DNA from: Silanimonas sp044377035 | GTDB taxonomy: Bacteria > Pseudomonadota > Gammaproteobacteria > Xanthomonadales > Xanthomonadaceae | NCBI RefSeq assembly: GCF_044377035.1 | Contig: NZ_JBILJW010000005.1 | Span: 100,354-164,353 of the forward strand | Direction of reading: 5' to 3' | DNA: 64,000 nt | Shown: piece by piece, positions 1-8,726 of the stretch | Layout of the letters: each line of letters opens with the position of its first letter | Numbering within the stretch: the first letter of the stretch is position 1 | Program-made: the position numbers and the translations under genes | Notes under the pieces: model-generated | Database searches by the model: none | What the model was told of the DNA's origin: nothing | What the model saw: only the letters and a program-made list of their open reading frames with translations

Positions 1-1676
1 TGTGCGGATTGTTGCTGCAGCGAAAGCGTGAGTTGCGGCTGCAGCGGATGCCCCAGCATTTCGATGCTGGCAGAGAGGCTCTGTCGGCTGGTTTCGGCTC
101 GGCGTGGGATCGGTAGCGGGTCCCGGATGCTGAGCGGCGGGATCTCCCACTCGATGCTGTCGTCGTAACGGGCGAGCTTCACTTCGTAGCGGGTATCGCC
201 CGAGGCGTTGTGCCAGCGGTGCCCGAGCATGGCGCCGCGCCGCTCGACCGGGTTGATGTCGGTGGTGTAGTCCACGCCGAACGTCGTTCGCGGTGCGAGG
301 CCGAGGCGTGACTGCCTCATACCCTCGAGAGCGTCGCTGTCGTCCGGGTGGCGATCGAGGACGGCCTGGTAGCCCGCCATCGCGAGATCAAAGCGCCCGT
401 TCCATCGCTGGGTGTTCGCCAGGCCGAGCCGGGCGTCGCGATCGACCTTCGAATCGAAGAGCGCCCGGTACTGCGCTTGGCCCGCTTGGAGCTTCCCGCT
501 CCAGGCGAGGCTGTTGGCCACCTTGAGGTGCAGCTCGGCATCGATCGGCGCCTTCTCGAGCAGGGCAAGACCCTCTGCGCCCGCCTTGGCGTACTCGCCT
601 TTCGCGTACAGGGCATCGATGCGCTGCGTCGGCGTGGCGGGTGCGGCGGCCGGCGGTCGTGCTGCCGGTCGCCCTGCGGGCGCTGCCAGCGAGGCAGGCG
701 CGCCGAGCCTGCGGGGTTGTGTGTTGGCGGTGGTCGTGGCGGGGCTGCCGAGCTTGCGGGGCTGCGCCGAGGCCGTGTTCGAGTTCGTCGGCGCGGGCGG
801 CGGCGCGGCGAGTGTCCGCGGCTGCGCTGGAGTGGCCGTGGCCGGGCTGCCGAGCCGGCGGGGTTGCGTCGAGGCCGTGTTCGAGTTCGTCGCCGTGGGC
901 GGCGGCGCGGCGAGTGTCCGCGGCTGCGTTGGAGTGGCCGTGGCCGGGCTGCCGAGCCGGCGGGGTTGCGTCGAGGCCGTGTTCGAGTTCGTCTGCGCGG
1001 GCGGCGGCGCGGCGAGTGTCCGCGGCTGCGCTGGAGTGGCCGTGGCCGGGCTGCCCAGCCGGCGGGGTGCCGCCAGCGCGCCGGGCGTGGTCGCTGTCGT
1101 CGGCGAAGTGGTCACGCGGGCGGTCTGGTTCACCGGGGCGCTCGCGGGCGCCGCTACCGTTGCGGCGGGCTCACGAACTGCGGGTGCTGCTCGTGCCGTC
1201 GACGCAAGCGCGGTCGACGCAAGCGAGGTCGTCCGTGCCGCGGGCATGGCCGCAGTGGCGGCGGGAGGCGGCGTAACGGCTTGCGGCATGGCCGGGGCCG
1301 GGCGTGCGGCGATGGCCACGCGGGTTGGGGCCGCGTCGACCGGTGCCGCGGCAGGCCGGCTGGGCGTGCGTCCGGCCAGCGCGGCCAGTCGCCCCTGCGC
1401 GGCGCCTTGCAGGGGCGTGCCTTGCAAGGCGGAGAACTGGGCGGCCGCTTCATCCAGTCGCCCCGCACGCTCGAGGCTGTCCGCGACGAGATAGCGCAGG
1501 CTGTGGTCCCAAGGCTGTTCGAGTACGCCCTTGAGGCCGAGATCGGCGGCAGCGGCATGACGATCCGCAGCGCGCAAAGCCGCCATCTCCCCGAGATCGA
1601 CGGAGGCCTTCAGGTCACTCGATGCGCCAAACAGCAGCAGGGCGAGCCAAGCGGTCCGGCATGCCGGCAACGACAT
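1..1676 (-). CDS. TPR / outer-membrane beta-barrel-like secretion protein (3' end outside window)
   Basis: The frame runs from ATG at 1676 to the window edge (558 codons seen, no stop). It begins with a signal-peptide-like stretch (MSLPACRTAWLALLLFGASS), then a short TPR-like helical pair, a Pro/Ala/Thr-rich linker (about residues 115-345) that includes a 34-residue tandem repeat, then TPR-like repeats (about 352-450, including 'GRFDLAMAGYQAVLDRHPDD'). From about residue 460, alternating-polarity segments look like the first strands of an outer-membrane barrel. Its ATG overlaps the TGA of bcsE, so the two are translationally coupled. BcsC and PgaA export exopolysaccharide with a TPR-plus-barrel layout, and the bcsE link suggests a similar export role. 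The short TPR part and long linker are unlike BcsC, so I give no symbol. Family assignment is inference. Confidence 0.65.
   Translation of the reverse strand, partial: MSLPACRTAWLALLLFGASSDLKASVDLGEMAALRAADRHAAAADLGLKGVLEQPWDHSLRYLVADSLERAGRLDEAAAQFSALQGTPLQGAAQGRLAALAGRTPSRPAAAPVDAAPTRVAIAARPAPAMPQAVTPPPAATAAMPAARTTSLASTALASTARAAPAVREPAATVAAPASAPVNQTARVTTSPTTATTPGALAAPRRLGSPATATPAQPRTLAAPPPAQTNSNTASTQPRRLGSPATATPTQPRTLAAPPPTATNSNTASTQPRRLGSPATATPAQPRTLAAPPPAPTNSNTASAQPRKLGSPATTTANTQPRRLGAPASLAAPAGRPAARPPAAAPATPTQRIDALYAKGEYAKAGAEGLALLEKAPIDAELHLKVANSLAWSGKLQAGQAQYRALFDSKVDRDARLGLANTQRWNGRFDLAMAGYQAVLDRHPDDSDALEGMRQSRLGLAPRTTFGVDYTTDINPVERRGAMLGHRWHNASGDTRYEVKLARYDDSIEWEIPPLSIRDPLPIPRRAETSRQSLSASIEMLGHPLQPQLTLSLQQQSA
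700..1080 (-). repeat. 102-bp in-frame tandem repeat (34-aa unit)
   Basis: Three nearly identical 102-bp units begin near 749, 851 and 953. A partial copy follows at 1055 and a degenerate, internally deleted copy precedes at about 700. On the minus strand each unit encodes a 34-residue Pro/Ala/Thr-rich block containing 'PRRLGSPATATP' and 'TNSNTAS'. The unit length is a multiple of three, so copy-number change keeps the frame. Confidence 0.85.
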
Positions 1677-3502
1677 CAAGCGCCCTCGCCCTGGTCGGGG
1701 CCGAGGGGACGTCGTGCGCGCGCCATCGAGGTCTGCCCCTTTCCACCTTCGCGGGCGAGGCGGCCACCGTATCGGAAGCGCTGCAGGTCGATGGGCTCCG
1801 AAACCTCGACGACCGGTGCCTGTTGGGTGGTCTGGGGCTCCCGCCCATCGCGGCTTCGGCTGGCGCGGGAGAGCGGCACCGGCGCCCGCGGGCCGGAGGC
1901 CTCGGCCTGCGGGCCTCGTGCGGAAGCGACGCCCGCCAAGCGGTCTCGCAGATCCGGCATCGGCTGGGAGCGGGTACGTTCACCGAGCGAGGCAAGCTCG
2001 CGCTGGATCTCTTCCCGCGATGTCAGGCTGCGCGTCTCGGACAGCAAGGCGTCCGCCGATTGGCCCAGCGCGCGCTCCAAGGTCATCCTCAGGCTGCTGG
2101 CCGGGCACCCGGCGAAGAAAAAATACGCTTGCTCGCCGTCGCAGGTGAGCAGGTCGCCAGCGCGGGACAGGCGGCAGCCGTCCAGGATCTCCTCGAGAAC
2201 CAGATCGCGCCCGGCGCGCGCCACGACCAAGACTCCCGGCACGTTCAGGACGGCAGCGCGCTCGAGGATCATCATGGCTTCCTGCGCGAAAGGCATGGGC
2301 AGCAGATAGCCGCGCAGCGGGGTGACCGACACGCTCGCCAGGGCGGTGTCGAAGTCCACGCTGATCTCGCGATCGAAGGTTTGCCCCTCGATGGATTGCA
2401 CGGCCAGCGGCCAGCGGCTCTCCGGCGTACCGCGATGGACGATGAGGTTGGCGCCCAGATTGAGCAGCAGCGCCTCGTTGGCGTACCGGAGGGATGCGCC
2501 CTGCTCGAAGATCAGGATCTTCGCGCCACGTCCCACCGAGATGCGAAGCGTGTGGACCGTCTGCGCCAATTCCCGTACCGACGTGTCGCTCGTGAAGGTC
2601 AGCAGCACCGTGGGCGTGCGGCTGCCCTGGCAGGCCTGCAGGAGGCCGATCAGCGACTCGCGATGGCTCCAGTGGCCGGGCAGTGCCGAGTCGAGGAGGG
2701 CGAGCGACCGGTCGAGGTAGAAGTAGCGCGTCTCGCCAACGGGTTGCGCTGGGGCCAGGGGCTCACCGACTTCCGCGTTCGACACGACGCCCTGTTCCAC
2801 GACGGCGTAGCCCTGAGGCACCCGCTGGACCGGGAAGCTGCGCGCGGCGATCGCTCCGTGATGCGACTGCCAGTAATCGAAAGTCAGTTCGAGACCGTCA
2901 TCGCCGGCGTTGAGCCTGGCGATTCCCGCGAGGTGGTCGGCCATCGCCATCAGCGTGTTCATCGCTTGCGGCGCATTCGAAAGGTGGACGAAGCTGAGGA
3001 GGATGGTGCTGCCGGACTCCTCGGCCCAACGATGGAGGGCTTCGATCTGTTCGAGCGCCAAGCCGAGGTCGTTGAGGCCCAAGAGCTCGTCAGCCTGGTC
3101 GAACACCAAGAGCCCGTTCTTCGGAAAACCGAATCGTTCGAATTCGGCGACGAGTGCCGTGGCTCCGAAACGGAACATCTTCTTGTTGAAATCGCCTTGC
3201 TGGACGAAGACGCCTAGCTTTCCGGTTTCGATGCTGTGCTGGACGTCAGGCAGGCCATTCGATGCAAGGCGGCCGAGGAACTGCTCCGGCTTGCCGGCCA
3301 CCACCAGTGTCCCGGGCTGCCCGGAAGCCGTCGCCCACCCGAGGGCTCCGGCAAGCAGGGGGATGCGGGCCGGTGGGGTCTCGGTGGTGAGGGCGTAGAT
3401 ACCGCCGGCGTTCATGCCCCCTGCGAACGCAGGGAGGCCACGAACGCCCAAGACCGCGCGGGGTGCCTCGGCGGTGGCGCGATCGTCGAGCGAGGGGGGC
3501 AT
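1676..3502 (-). CDS. bcsE: BcsE-type c-di-GMP-binding cellulose biosynthesis protein
   Basis: 608 residues from ATG 3502. BcsE is a cytoplasmic regulator of bacterial cellulose synthase that binds cyclic di-GMP through a GIL domain with an RxGD motif. Here R447-A-G-D450 lies in 'CRLSRAGDLLTCDG', followed by 'YFFFAGC', as expected for that domain. The N-terminal half has the degenerate RecA/receiver-like character of the family ('LLVFDQADELLGL', 'TILLSFVHLSN'). The C-terminus (after about 545) is Arg/Pro-rich and probably disordered. An in-frame upstream Met (3586) would run into the divergent rnr start region, so I prefer 3502. Only the TPR gene downstream is visible as a partner; bcsA and bcsB are not in the window. 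Confidence 0.82.
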   Translation of the reverse strand: MPPSLDDRATAEAPRAVLGVRGLPAFAGGMNAGGIYALTTETPPARIPLLAGALGWATASGQPGTLVVAGKPEQFLGRLASNGLPDVQHSIETGKLGVFVQQGDFNKKMFRFGATALVAEFERFGFPKNGLLVFDQADELLGLNDLGLALEQIEALHRWAEESGSTILLSFVHLSNAPQAMNTLMAMADHLAGIARLNAGDDGLELTFDYWQSHHGAIAARSFPVQRVPQGYAVVEQGVVSNAEVGEPLAPAQPVGETRYFYLDRSLALLDSALPGHWSHRESLIGLLQACQGSRTPTVLLTFTSDTSVRELAQTVHTLRISVGRGAKILIFEQGASLRYANEALLLNLGANLIVHRGTPESRWPLAVQSIEGQTFDREISVDFDTALASVSVTPLRGYLLPMPFAQEAMMILERAAVLNVPGVLVVARAGRDLVLEEILDGCRLSRAGDLLTCDGEQAYFFFAGCPASSLRMTLERALGQSADALLSETRSLTSREEIQRELASLGERTRSQPMPDLRDRLAGVASARGPQAEASGPRAPVPLSRASRSRDGREPQTTQQAPVVEVSEPIDLQRFRYGGRLAREGGKGQTSMARARRPLGPDQGEGA

Positions 3503-3592
3503 AGATGAAACTCTGTATGGACCCGGTGAGTTTAGACGAGGAACCCTGACCAGATCGGAGGAGGTCGCGGGGTGGCGGTGTACCATCCGGGA

Positions 3593-6064
3593 ATGAAGAA
3601 ACCTCCCAGAAAGGCCGGCGGGAAGCAGCTTCCGCCGTGGATGCCCGATGTTTTCCGATCGAGCGAGGCACCGCGGCCGGGGGGGGGCTCCGGTAAAAAG
3701 TCGTCACGCGTTGCCGCGCCGCACCAGACGTCCTCGCCGCGTCGCGCCGGGCCACCGGAGTTCCGTGACCCCCACGCCGGCCGCGAGGCCCAGCGCTACG
3801 ACAACCCGATCACCAGCCGCGAGGCCATCCTCGCGCATCTCGTCGCCGCGCCCGGCCCGGTGACCGCCGACGAACTGGCCAAGGCCTTCGCCCTCGAGGC
3901 GCCCGACCGTTTCGAAGCGCTGTCGAAGCGGCTTGCCGCGATGGTGCGCGACGGCCAGCTGCTGCTGAACCGCCGCGGCGGCTTCGCGCCGGCCGAGCGA
4001 CTCGACCTCATCCCAGGCCGCGTCATCGCCAACCCGGACGGCTTCGGCTTCCTGAAGCCCGAGGACGGCAGCGACGACCTGTTCCTGCCGCCGAACGAGA
4101 TGCGCAAGGTGATGCATGGCGATCGCGTGCTCGGCTGCGTCACCGGCGTCGACCGCCGGGGTCGCCGAGAAGGCGCCGTCGTCGAAGTGCTCGAACGCCG
4201 CCTCACCCGCGTGATGGGCCGTTTCGAGGAGCGTGCCGGCATCGGCTACGTCGTGCCCGACGACCGCCGCATCCTTGCCGAGGTGCTGATCCCGCCGCTG
4301 GCCCGCAACAGCGCGAAGGAAGGCCAGCGCGTGGTCGCCGAGATCACCGCGCCGCCCGAGTCGGGCCGCCCGCCCTTCGGCCGGATCCTCGTCGTGCTGG
4401 GTGATCGACTCACCGCCTCGCGCGTGGTCGAAGCCGCCATCCACACCCACAACCTGCCTCACGACTTCCCGCAGGAGACGCTGCACGAGGCCGAGGCGGT
4501 GCCGCTCGAGGTGCCGGCCGACGTCGCTGCCAAGCGCGTGGACCTGCGCAGCGTGCCGCTGGTCACCATCGACGGCGAGGACGCGAAGGACTTCGACGAC
4601 GCCGTGTGGTGCGAGGCGGACGGCAAGGGCTTCCGCCTGATCGTCGCCATCGCCGACGTCTCGGCCTATGTGCGCCCGGGCACGGCGCTCGACGCCGAAG
4701 CGGTGCAACGCGGCACGTCGGTGTACTTCCCCGGCTTCGTCGTGCCGATGCTGCCGGAGACGCTCAGCAACGGCATCTGCTCGCTGAATCCGAAGGTCGA
4801 CCGTCTGTGCTTCGTCTGCGACATGCGCGTCGACTTCGACGGCAAGGTCAGCCGCTCGAAGTTCTACGAGGCGGTGATGCGTTCGCACGCCCGCCTGACG
4901 TACACGACCGTCGGTAAGGCGATCGACGGCGACGAGGAGGCCTTGGTCCAGCTCGGCTCGCTGCGCCCGCAGATCGAGGCCCTGCACCAGCTCTTCCGCG
5001 TGCTGTCGAAGGCGCGCAGCGAGCGCGGCGCGATCGAGTTCGAATCGGGCGAAGTGCGCTTCGTGCTCGATGCCAAGGGCGAGGTGATCCAGGCCGGCAT
5101 GCTGGAGCGCAACGACGCCCACAAGCTGATCGAGGAATGCATGATCGCGGCGAACGTCGAGGCCGCGCGCTTCGTCATCCGCAAAAAGATCCCGGCTCCG
5201 TTCCGCATCCACGACCGTCCGCCGGAGCGCAAGTACACCGAGTTGTTGGAATTCCTGATGGAATTCGGCCTGCGCCTGCCGCCGTGGCAGAAGGTCGAGC
5301 CCAAGGACTTCACCACCCTGCTTCGCAAGGTGCGCAAACGCCCGGACGCCGCCCTGCTGGAAACCGTGCTGCTGCGCTCGCAGAGCCTCGCGCAGTATTC
5401 CATCGAGAACATCGGCCACTTCGGCCTCGCGCTGGAAAGCTACGGCCACTTCACCTCGCCGATCCGCCGCTACCCGGACCTGCTGCTGCACCGTTCGATC
5501 AAGCACATCCTCAATGGCGGCAGCGCCAGCGATTTCAGCTACACCGAGAAGGAGATGGGCACGCTCTGCCTCGCCTGCTCGGAGAAGGAGCGCCGCGCCG
5601 ACGAGGCCGAGCGCGAGGTGGACGAGCGCTACCGCAGCGCGTGGATGGAGCAGCACGTCGGCAGCGATTTCGACGGCGTCGTCAGCGGCGTCACCAGCTT
5701 CGGCCTGTTCGTCGAACTCATCGAGTCGAAGGTCAACGGGCTCGTGCACGTGACCATGCTGCCCCACGACTACTACCACTTCGACGCCACGCGAAAAACG
5801 CTGGCCGGCGAGCGCCGGGGTTTGGCGTGGTCGCTCGGCGACACGGTGCGGGTGAAGGTGTTGCGCGCTTCTGTCGAGGATCGTCGCATCGACTTCAAGC
5901 TGGTGCTGCCGGACGAGATCGACACGCCGCGCAAGGGCGGCACGCCGACCGCGCGCCCGCATCCCAACGCCAAGGCGCCGCGCGGTGCGGCAAAGGCTGG
6001 CCCCGGCAAGCCTGCCGGCAAAGGCGGCGCGCCCAAATCGAAGGCCGGCAAGTCCCGCCGCTGA
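3593..6064 (+). CDS. rnr: Ribonuclease R (3'-5' exoribonuclease)
   Basis: 823 residues from ATG 3593, close to the 813 of E. coli RNase R. The enzyme degrades structured RNA, rRNA fragments and mRNA processively in the 3'-5' direction. Visible parts in order: an N-terminal helix-turn-helix region (about 75-130), cold-shock OB domains (about 140-300), the RNB catalytic domain with the Asp cluster 'IDGEDAKDFDDAVW' and later 'HFTSPIRRYPDLLLHR', an S1 domain ('GVVSGVTSFGLFVELIES') and a Lys/Ala/Gly-rich tail (last 45 or so residues). The basic tail is typical of RNase R and separates it from RNase II. It lies 22 bp upstream of rlmB, as in many gammaproteobacteria. A start 21 bp upstream is possible. 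Confidence 0.97.
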   Translation: MKKPPRKAGGKQLPPWMPDVFRSSEAPRPGGGSGKKSSRVAAPHQTSSPRRAGPPEFRDPHAGREAQRYDNPITSREAILAHLVAAPGPVTADELAKAFALEAPDRFEALSKRLAAMVRDGQLLLNRRGGFAPAERLDLIPGRVIANPDGFGFLKPEDGSDDLFLPPNEMRKVMHGDRVLGCVTGVDRRGRREGAVVEVLERRLTRVMGRFEERAGIGYVVPDDRRILAEVLIPPLARNSAKEGQRVVAEITAPPESGRPPFGRILVVLGDRLTASRVVEAAIHTHNLPHDFPQETLHEAEAVPLEVPADVAAKRVDLRSVPLVTIDGEDAKDFDDAVWCEADGKGFRLIVAIADVSAYVRPGTALDAEAVQRGTSVYFPGFVVPMLPETLSNGICSLNPKVDRLCFVCDMRVDFDGKVSRSKFYEAVMRSHARLTYTTVGKAIDGDEEALVQLGSLRPQIEALHQLFRVLSKARSERGAIEFESGEVRFVLDAKGEVIQAGMLERNDAHKLIEECMIAANVEAARFVIRKKIPAPFRIHDRPPERKYTELLEFLMEFGLRLPPWQKVEPKDFTTLLRKVRKRPDAALLETVLLRSQSLAQYSIENIGHFGLALESYGHFTSPIRRYPDLLLHRSIKHILNGGSASDFSYTEKEMGTLCLACSEKERRADEAEREVDERYRSAWMEQHVGSDFDGVVSGVTSFGLFVELIESKVNGLVHVTMLPHDYYHFDATRKTLAGERRGLAWSLGDTVRVKVLRASVEDRRIDFKLVLPDEIDTPRKGGTPTARPHPNAKAPRGAAKAGPGKPAGKGGAPKSKAGKSRR

Positions 6065-6086
6065 CGAAAACGATACGGAACCCCTC

Positions 6087-6833
6087 ATGAGCAAGACCAG
6101 CTGGATTGTCGGCATCAATGCCGTCGCCTCCGCCCTCGAGCACGACGTCGCCAATGTGCGCGAAGTGCTGATGGAGAATAGCGGCAAGAACCCACGCCTT
6201 TCCGAGATCGAGAAGGAAGCCGTCGATTGCGGCATCCCGGTGCGGAAGGTGAACACGCAGGCGCTGGAAGGCATCGCCGGTGGCACGCGCCACCAGGGTG
6301 TGGCCGCGCGCTACGAAGCCGCCAAGCTGCTCGACGAGAAGGACCTCAAGGGCCTGATCGAAGCGGCGGAGGGCAAGGCCCTCGTGCTGGTCCTCGACGG
6401 CGTGCAGGACCCGCACAACCTCGGCGCCTGCCTGCGCAGCGCGGCCGCCGCGGGCGTCACCTGCGTGATCATCCCGAAGGACAAGGCCGTGGGCGTCACC
6501 GCCACCGTGCGCAAGACCGCGGCCGGCGCGGCCGACCGCATCGCGTTGGTGCAGGTGACCAACCTCGCCCGCGCGCTGCGCGAGCTGAAGGATCTCGGTG
6601 TGTGGCTCTACGGCTTCGCCGGCGAAGCCAAGGCCTCGTTCTACTCGCTCGACCTCAAGGGCAATGTGGGTCTCGTGCTCGGGGGCGAGGGCGACGGCCT
6701 GCGCCGCCTCACTGGCGAGACCTGCGACCAGCTCGTCCGCATCCCGATGCCCGGCGACATGGAGAGCCTCAATGTCTCCGTCGCGACCGGCGTCGCGCTG
6801 TTCGAGGCGGTCCGCCAGCGGGGCGCCGCGTGA
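6087..6833 (+). CDS. rlmB: 23S rRNA (Gm2251) 2'-O-methyltransferase, SpoU/TrmH family
   Basis: 248 residues. A SPOUT-fold, SAM-dependent methyltransferase that in E. coli methylates the ribose of G2251 in the peptidyl-transferase P-loop. The N-terminal substrate-binding domain ends in 'IAGGTRHQGVAAR', which is typical of RlmB. SPOUT motif 1 is 'LDGVQDPHNLGACLRSA', motif 2 is 'VGLVLGGEGDGL' and motif 3 is 'IPMPGDMESLNVSVATGV', the last forming the knot. It directly follows rnr, the classical rnr-rlmB pair, which supports this substrate over other TrmH paralogs. Its TGA overlaps the GTG of the next gene. Confidence 0.93.
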   Translation: MSKTSWIVGINAVASALEHDVANVREVLMENSGKNPRLSEIEKEAVDCGIPVRKVNTQALEGIAGGTRHQGVAARYEAAKLLDEKDLKGLIEAAEGKALVLVLDGVQDPHNLGACLRSAAAAGVTCVIIPKDKAVGVTATVRKTAAGAADRIALVQVTNLARALRELKDLGVWLYGFAGEAKASFYSLDLKGNVGLVLGGEGDGLRRLTGETCDQLVRIPMPGDMESLNVSVATGVALFEAVRQRGAA

Positions 6834-7123
6834 GCCTGCAGTGGTTCGACTTCATCGGCATGGCCGGCATCGCCTTCGTGCTGCTGGCCTATGCGCTGCT
6901 GCAAGCCAGCAAGCTGCAGGGCAGCTCGATCGGCTACCAGGTCGCGAACCTGTTCGGTTCGATCTTCATCCTCGCCTCGATCTTCGGTTCGCCGGCCCCG
7001 ATCACCGAGGTGCTCACGCCCTTCCTGATGCAGATCGCGTGGATCGCGATCAGCCTCTACGGGCTGTGGCGTGGCTTGGCAGCGCGTGCGGCGGCGTTCC
7101 GCGCGCCTAAAGCCCCGGCGTAA
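6830..7123 (+). CDS. Small inner-membrane protein, CBU_0592-like
   Basis: 97 residues from GTG 6830, overlapping the rlmB stop by four bases (GTGA). About three membrane helices are visible: 'FIGMAGIAFVLLAYALLQ', 'YQVANLFGSIFILASIF' and 'LMQIAWIAISLYGLWRG'. The pattern (Gly-rich first helix, 'YQVANLFG', final 'ISLYGL') fits the CBU_0592-like membrane domain family, whose function is unknown. Translational coupling suggests co-expression with rlmB. It ends four bases before the convergent tfoX-like gene, with no terminator between them. Confidence 0.75.
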   Translation: MSLQWFDFIGMAGIAFVLLAYALLQASKLQGSSIGYQVANLFGSIFILASIFGSPAPITEVLTPFLMQIAWIAISLYGLWRGLAARAAAFRAPKAPA

Positions 7124-7127
7124 GCGC

Positions 7128-7493
7128 TCAGCGTTTCGGCTGCTTCGGCGCGGCCGGTTTGGCCGCGGCTTTCTTTGCAGCCTTCGGTTTCGGTGGCGGC
7201 AGCGCTTTCGCGGTGTCGCGGAGCAGCGCGGCGAGCGCCTCCGGGTCGTCCAGCCATTCGTCGATGAGGGCATGCGGCTTGGCGCCCGGATACGGCGGCG
7301 CCATCGTCGCCGTGGCCAGACGCGCGGCCGTGGCCGGCGTCGGTTTCAGGAACAGCTGGTTGTCGCAGGCCAGTGCCACCACGAGGCCGTCCACGTAGAC
7401 GGCGTACTCGCCGAACATCTTCTTCAGCGCGACCTCGCTCGCCCCTCGGGCCTGCTCACGGACGTACTCGGCGAAATCGACGTCCGTGCCCAT
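7128..7493 (-). CDS. TfoX N-terminal-domain protein
   Basis: 121 residues. The first 95 match the TfoX N-terminal domain: 'ALKKMFGEYAVYVDGLVVALACDNQLFLKPT', followed by the 'PPYPGAKPHALIDEWLDDPEAL' helix region. The last 25 residues are Lys/Ala/Pro-rich and probably disordered. Full-length TfoX/Sxy proteins regulate competence, but stand-alone N-domain proteins are widespread and uncharacterised, so a competence role is not implied. It lies six bases upstream of the rnt stop-side gene on the same strand. Confidence 0.85.
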   Translation of the reverse strand: MGTDVDFAEYVREQARGASEVALKKMFGEYAVYVDGLVVALACDNQLFLKPTPATAARLATATMAPPYPGAKPHALIDEWLDDPEALAALLRDTAKALPPPKPKAAKKAAAKPAAPKQPKR

Positions 7494-7499
7494 GTCGGC

Positions 7500-8180
7500 T
7501 CAGTCCTGCGCGGCGCGCTGAAGATCGAGGTCGTTGAACTGCTTCCAGCGGTTCATCACCGCGCAGAACAGCTGCGCCGTGCGCTCGGTGTCGTAGACGG
7601 CCGAATGTGCCTCGTTGCCGTCCCAGGGCAGCCCTGCGGCCTGAACCGCCTTGGCGAGCACCGTCTGGCCATAGGCCATGCCGGCAAGCGTCACCGTGTC
7701 CATGGTGCTGAAGGGATGGAAGGGGCTGCGCTTGTGTCCGACGCGCGCGATCGCCGCGTTGAGGAAACCGAGGTCGAAGTGCGCGTTGTGGCCGACGAGG
7801 ATCGCCCGCTGGCAGCCGTTTCGCTTGGCCGCCGCGCGAATGGGGGTGAAGATGCGGTCCAGTGCGATCTTCTCGGGTTGCGCGTCGCGGAACGGGTGGT
7901 CGAGCTGGATGCCGGTGATTTCCAGCGACTTCGGGTCGATGTCGAGGCCCGGTGCCGGCTCCACGTGCACGCTCACCGTCTCGCCGGGGAATAGGAAGCC
8001 CTCGTCGTCCATCTCGATTGGCACCGCGGCGATTTCCAGCAGGGCGTGTCGCGCGGACTCGAAGCCGCCGGTTTCGACGTCGACCACGACGGGCAGGAAG
8101 CCGCGGAAGCGCGAGGCCATCGGCGGCGCGCCGGTGGCGGCGGGCGTGCCCTGCGGGCCCTGTTCGTCGAAATCGCTCAT
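7500..8180 (-). CDS. rnt: Ribonuclease T
   Basis: 226 residues from the internal Met at 8180; the upstream in-frame Met at 8234 adds an unconserved leader. RNase T is a DEDD-family 3'-5' exonuclease that trims tRNA, 5S and 23S rRNA 3' ends. The DEDD residues are visible in 'PVVVDVETGGFESARHALLEIA' (D, E), 'ILVGHNAHFDLGFLN' (D) and 'AHSAVYDTERTAQLF' (H, D). 'FHPFSTMDTVTLAGMAYGQTVLAKA' is characteristic of RNase T rather than DnaQ. The length is near the usual 215, with a short Gly/Ala-rich N-terminal extension. Confidence 0.92.
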   Translation of the reverse strand: MSDFDEQGPQGTPAATGAPPMASRFRGFLPVVVDVETGGFESARHALLEIAAVPIEMDDEGFLFPGETVSVHVEPAPGLDIDPKSLEITGIQLDHPFRDAQPEKIALDRIFTPIRAAAKRNGCQRAILVGHNAHFDLGFLNAAIARVGHKRSPFHPFSTMDTVTLAGMAYGQTVLAKAVQAAGLPWDGNEAHSAVYDTERTAQLFCAVMNRWKQFNDLDLQRAAQD

Positions 8181-8268
8181 GCCCGCAGGATACCAGCCAC
8201 CGCGCGCCGGTCTCCGTTGGTTCGAATCGGCCACCCCAGTCGTCGTGATGCCAGGATGTCCGCCGAGC

Positions 8269-8685
8269 TCAATCGACCGCGGCGAGCTGCTGGCGAACCC
8301 AGGCCTCGGCCGCCTCGAACCGGTCGAATTCGCGGAAGGGACTGAATCCGCTGAACACGCTGGCGAAGATTGGCATCATCAGGCCGCGGCCCTCGATGTC
8401 GGATGCCGCGACGTAGGCGTTCGCGATCGGCGCGAGGCCGGAGCTCCGCCACTCGCCGAGCAATTGGTCGAAGGCGTCCAGTGCATCGGGCGTCGCCAGC
8501 ATGCTCCGGTGGAACGTGCTGACGTGGGCGAAGGGCCCGCCATCGGCGAGGCGCTGGAGCAGCGGTCGATAGGCGCGGATCACCGCCTCCACGATCTCGC
8601 CATCGAAGGGCCCCGTCGACTCGAAGAACAGCACCCGATCCGCGATGTGGGCGGTGATGTGGCCGCGCGACGCGTGCGGGACCAC
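8269..8685 (-). CDS. Protein of unknown function, paralog of the adjacent upstream gene
   Basis: 138 residues. The start is taken as GTG 8685, because an in-frame TAG lies just upstream. I do not recognise the family. It aligns along most of its length with the product of 8727-9161: 'FFESTGPFDGEIVEAV' with 'YFEATGPFNAEAVAVM', 'FAHVSTFHRSMLATPDALDAF' with 'FGHISTFHESMLATPEAFAAF', and 'PIANAYVAASDIEG' with 'PTANAYVVGPEVEG'. A soluble alpha/beta domain with a C-terminal amphipathic helix ('FEAAEAWVRQQLA') is likely. No signal peptide or membrane helix is visible. It lies downstream of phoU on the same strand, so possible Pho co-expression is inference. Confidence 0.72.
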   Translation of the reverse strand: MVPHASRGHITAHIADRVLFFESTGPFDGEIVEAVIRAYRPLLQRLADGGPFAHVSTFHRSMLATPDALDAFDQLLGEWRSSGLAPIANAYVAASDIEGRGLMMPIFASVFSGFSPFREFDRFEAAEAWVRQQLAAVD

Positions 8686-8726
8686 GGCCTACGCCCCCAT
8701 GGACCGCTCGGGCGGGGCCGCCCGGT

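Noticed and set aside
700..1080. CRISPR-like regular repeat.
   Set aside because: Units are 102 bp, directly adjacent without spacers, in frame within a coding gene. There are no cas genes. It is a protein tandem repeat.
3704..6286. Very long open frame on the minus strand opposite rnr and rlmB.
   Set aside because: It mirrors the codons of real genes in a high-GC genome. The product is low-complexity Arg/Ala/His-rich and has no family features, while rnr and rlmB are unambiguous.
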